Shown piece by piece: positions 5,140-6,149 of a DNA stretch of 6,149 nucleotides (position 1 is the first letter of the stretch; every line of letters starts with the position of its first letter). Both the position numbers and the translations under genes were made by a program. This stretch comes from CBFGRU01 sp965651255 (lineage in GTDB: Bacteria > Planctomycetota > Phycisphaerae > Phycisphaerales > SM1A02): assembly GCA_965651255.1 (NCBI GenBank), contig CBFGRU010000197.1, positions 1-6,149 of the forward strand, read 5' to 3'. Under the pieces are notes generated by a model. It did not search any database. It saw only the letters and a program-made list of their open reading frames with translations, and was not told where the DNA came from.

Positions 5140-6149
5140 ATGTTGAAACACACAATTGTCGAGCGGGAAATTGGCGGACGCATGTTCCGGTTCGAGACCG
5201 GGAAGGTCGCCAAGCTCGCGAGCGGCGCGGTCATGGTGTCCCACGGCGAAACGACTGTGCTTTGCACGGCGATGCGCGCGAACCCCCGGCCGGGGCTTGA
5301 TTTCTTCCCCCTGCAATGCGATTACCGCGAAAAGATGTCCGCGGGAGGAAAGTATCCCGGCGGCTTCCGCAAGCGCGAAGGCGCGCCGAACGAAAAAGAA
5401 GTCCTCACGATGCGGATGATCGATCGGCCCATTCGGCCGCTCTTTCCCGATGGGTTTATCGACGAGGTGCAGGTCCAGTGCTGGGTGATGTCGCACGACG
5501 GGCAGAACGATGCGGATGTCATCGCCTGCACCGGCGCTGCCGCGGCCCTCGCCACGACCGATGCGCCATTTGAAGGGCCGCTCGCCACCGTGCGCGTCGG
5601 CCGCATCATCACCGATGACGGTGAACGTTTCGTCATCAACCCCACACAGGCGCAGCTTGAGTATTCCGACCTGGACCTGGTCGTCTCGGGTCACCGCGAT
5701 GGGGTGAACATGATCGAAGTCGGCGCGGCAGAGGTGCCCGAAGCCGATGTGCTGGCGGCGATCAAGTTCGGATACGAAGAAGGCATCAAGCCCCTGTTGG
5801 AACTCATTGATGAGTTGCGAGAAAAGTGCGGCGCGCCGGAGATTCGGCTGGGTGAACTTTCGATGCCCGCGGAGGATGTCGTTGCACTCGTCAAGGAGAA
5901 GGCAACGGCCGAGCTGACCGAGCTCCGACAGATCAAAGGCAAGCATGATCGTGGAGAGAAGATCGATGCGCTGCGGACGAAGATTCTGGATGAGCACTTC
6001 GCCATCGCAGAAGGCCTTTCGTACACCGATCACGTGAAGGCGGAGAAGCGCCGCAGCGATGCGAAGGAAGCGTTCCGCCAGCTCGAAAAGAAGATCACGC
6101 GCAATCTCATCGTGCAGAAAGGCATTCGCGCCGACGGCCGCGGGTTCAA
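5140..6149 (+). CDS. pnp: Polynucleotide phosphorylase, N-terminal half (cut by window end)
   Basis: The frame runs from ATG 5140 off the right edge, showing 336 residues of a protein usually about 700 long. PNPase degrades RNA 3'-to-5' by phosphorolysis, releasing nucleoside diphosphates, as a trimer and often with RNase E in a degradosome. The first RNase PH-like domain is clear: ETGKVAKLASGAVMVSHGETTVLCT (about 19-43), PGLDFFPLQCDYREK (51-65), and the RNA-binding loop YPGGFRKREGAPNEKE (72-87). It continues with RMIDRPIRPLFPDGF (92-106), INPTQ (166-170) and DLDLVVSG (177-184). The loop has the G-G-F-x-K-R-E-G form seen in Bacillus rather than the FFRR of E. coli. The all-helical linker spans roughly 240-320, and IRADGRGF (329-336) opens the second RNase PH domain. 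The catalytic second domain and the KH and S1 domains lie outside. AGAGG (5127-5131), 8 nt before ATG, is a good ribosome site. Confidence 0.96.
   Translation, partial: MLKHTIVEREIGGRMFRFETGKVAKLASGAVMVSHGETTVLCTAMRANPRPGLDFFPLQCDYREKMSAGGKYPGGFRKREGAPNEKEVLTMRMIDRPIRPLFPDGFIDEVQVQCWVMSHDGQNDADVIACTGAAAALATTDAPFEGPLATVRVGRIITDDGERFVINPTQAQLEYSDLDLVVSGHRDGVNMIEVGAAEVPEADVLAAIKFGYEEGIKPLLELIDELREKCGAPEIRLGELSMPAEDVVALVKEKATAELTELRQIKGKHDRGEKIDALRTKILDEHFAIAEGLSYTDHVKAEKRRSDAKEAFRQLEKKITRNLIVQKGIRADGRGF

Noticed and set aside
5073..5300. A small open frame starting at the ATG within the shared 16-base motif upstream of pnp
   Set aside because: It overlaps pnp out of frame by about 160 bases, has no ribosome site, and its translation shows no leader-peptide feature.
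5134..6033. A 299-residue minus-strand open frame opposite pnp
   Set aside because: It is the antisense shadow of a clear PNPase gene with no family features of its own.

Overview
The window is a piece of a GC-rich bacterial chromosome with six protein-coding genes, two of them cut by the window edges or close to it. A Planctomycetota origin (perhaps the Phycisphaerae) is my best guess. It rests on weak signs: the style of the two secreted proteins (a LolA-like protein and a Cys-rich repeat protein), plus an S15-PNPase gene pair that is common in many phyla. A search with the ribosomal protein S15 and PNPase sequences would settle the lineage.

Layout, left to right. Positions 1-603 hold the end of a YjdF/DUF2238 multipass membrane protein. 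Next, on the same strand, is a 334-residue exported protein that looks LolA-like (718-1722), with a consensus-like promoter inside the end of the previous gene. A class I PLP aminotransferase of the aspartate/prephenate type follows (1859-3073); its start codon seems to lie at or within about two bases of the transcription start. Converging on it from the minus strand is a 400-residue secreted protein of unknown function (3107-4309). That protein is built from two copies of a helical repeat followed by a 12-cysteine tail. A 367-bp divergent intergenic region then leads into rpsO (ribosomal protein S15, 4677-4943) and the first half of pnp (polynucleotide phosphorylase, 5140 to the window end).

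The rpsO-pnp pair is a conserved translation/RNA-decay unit. Here it carries visible regulatory structure. There is a dyad over the candidate rpsO promoter, a possible leader with alternative pairing, and a terminator-like hairpin that uses the last codons and stop codon of rpsO as its stem. A second hairpin follows, and then a candidate separate pnp promoter. A 16-base motif in front of pnp also recurs, with one mismatch, exactly at the aminotransferase start.

The other genes do not form an obvious pathway. I see no tRNA, rRNA, CRISPR array, insertion sequence or phage gene, and no clear sign of a dedicated multi-gene novel system. The least explained item is the Cys-rich repeat protein on the minus strand.
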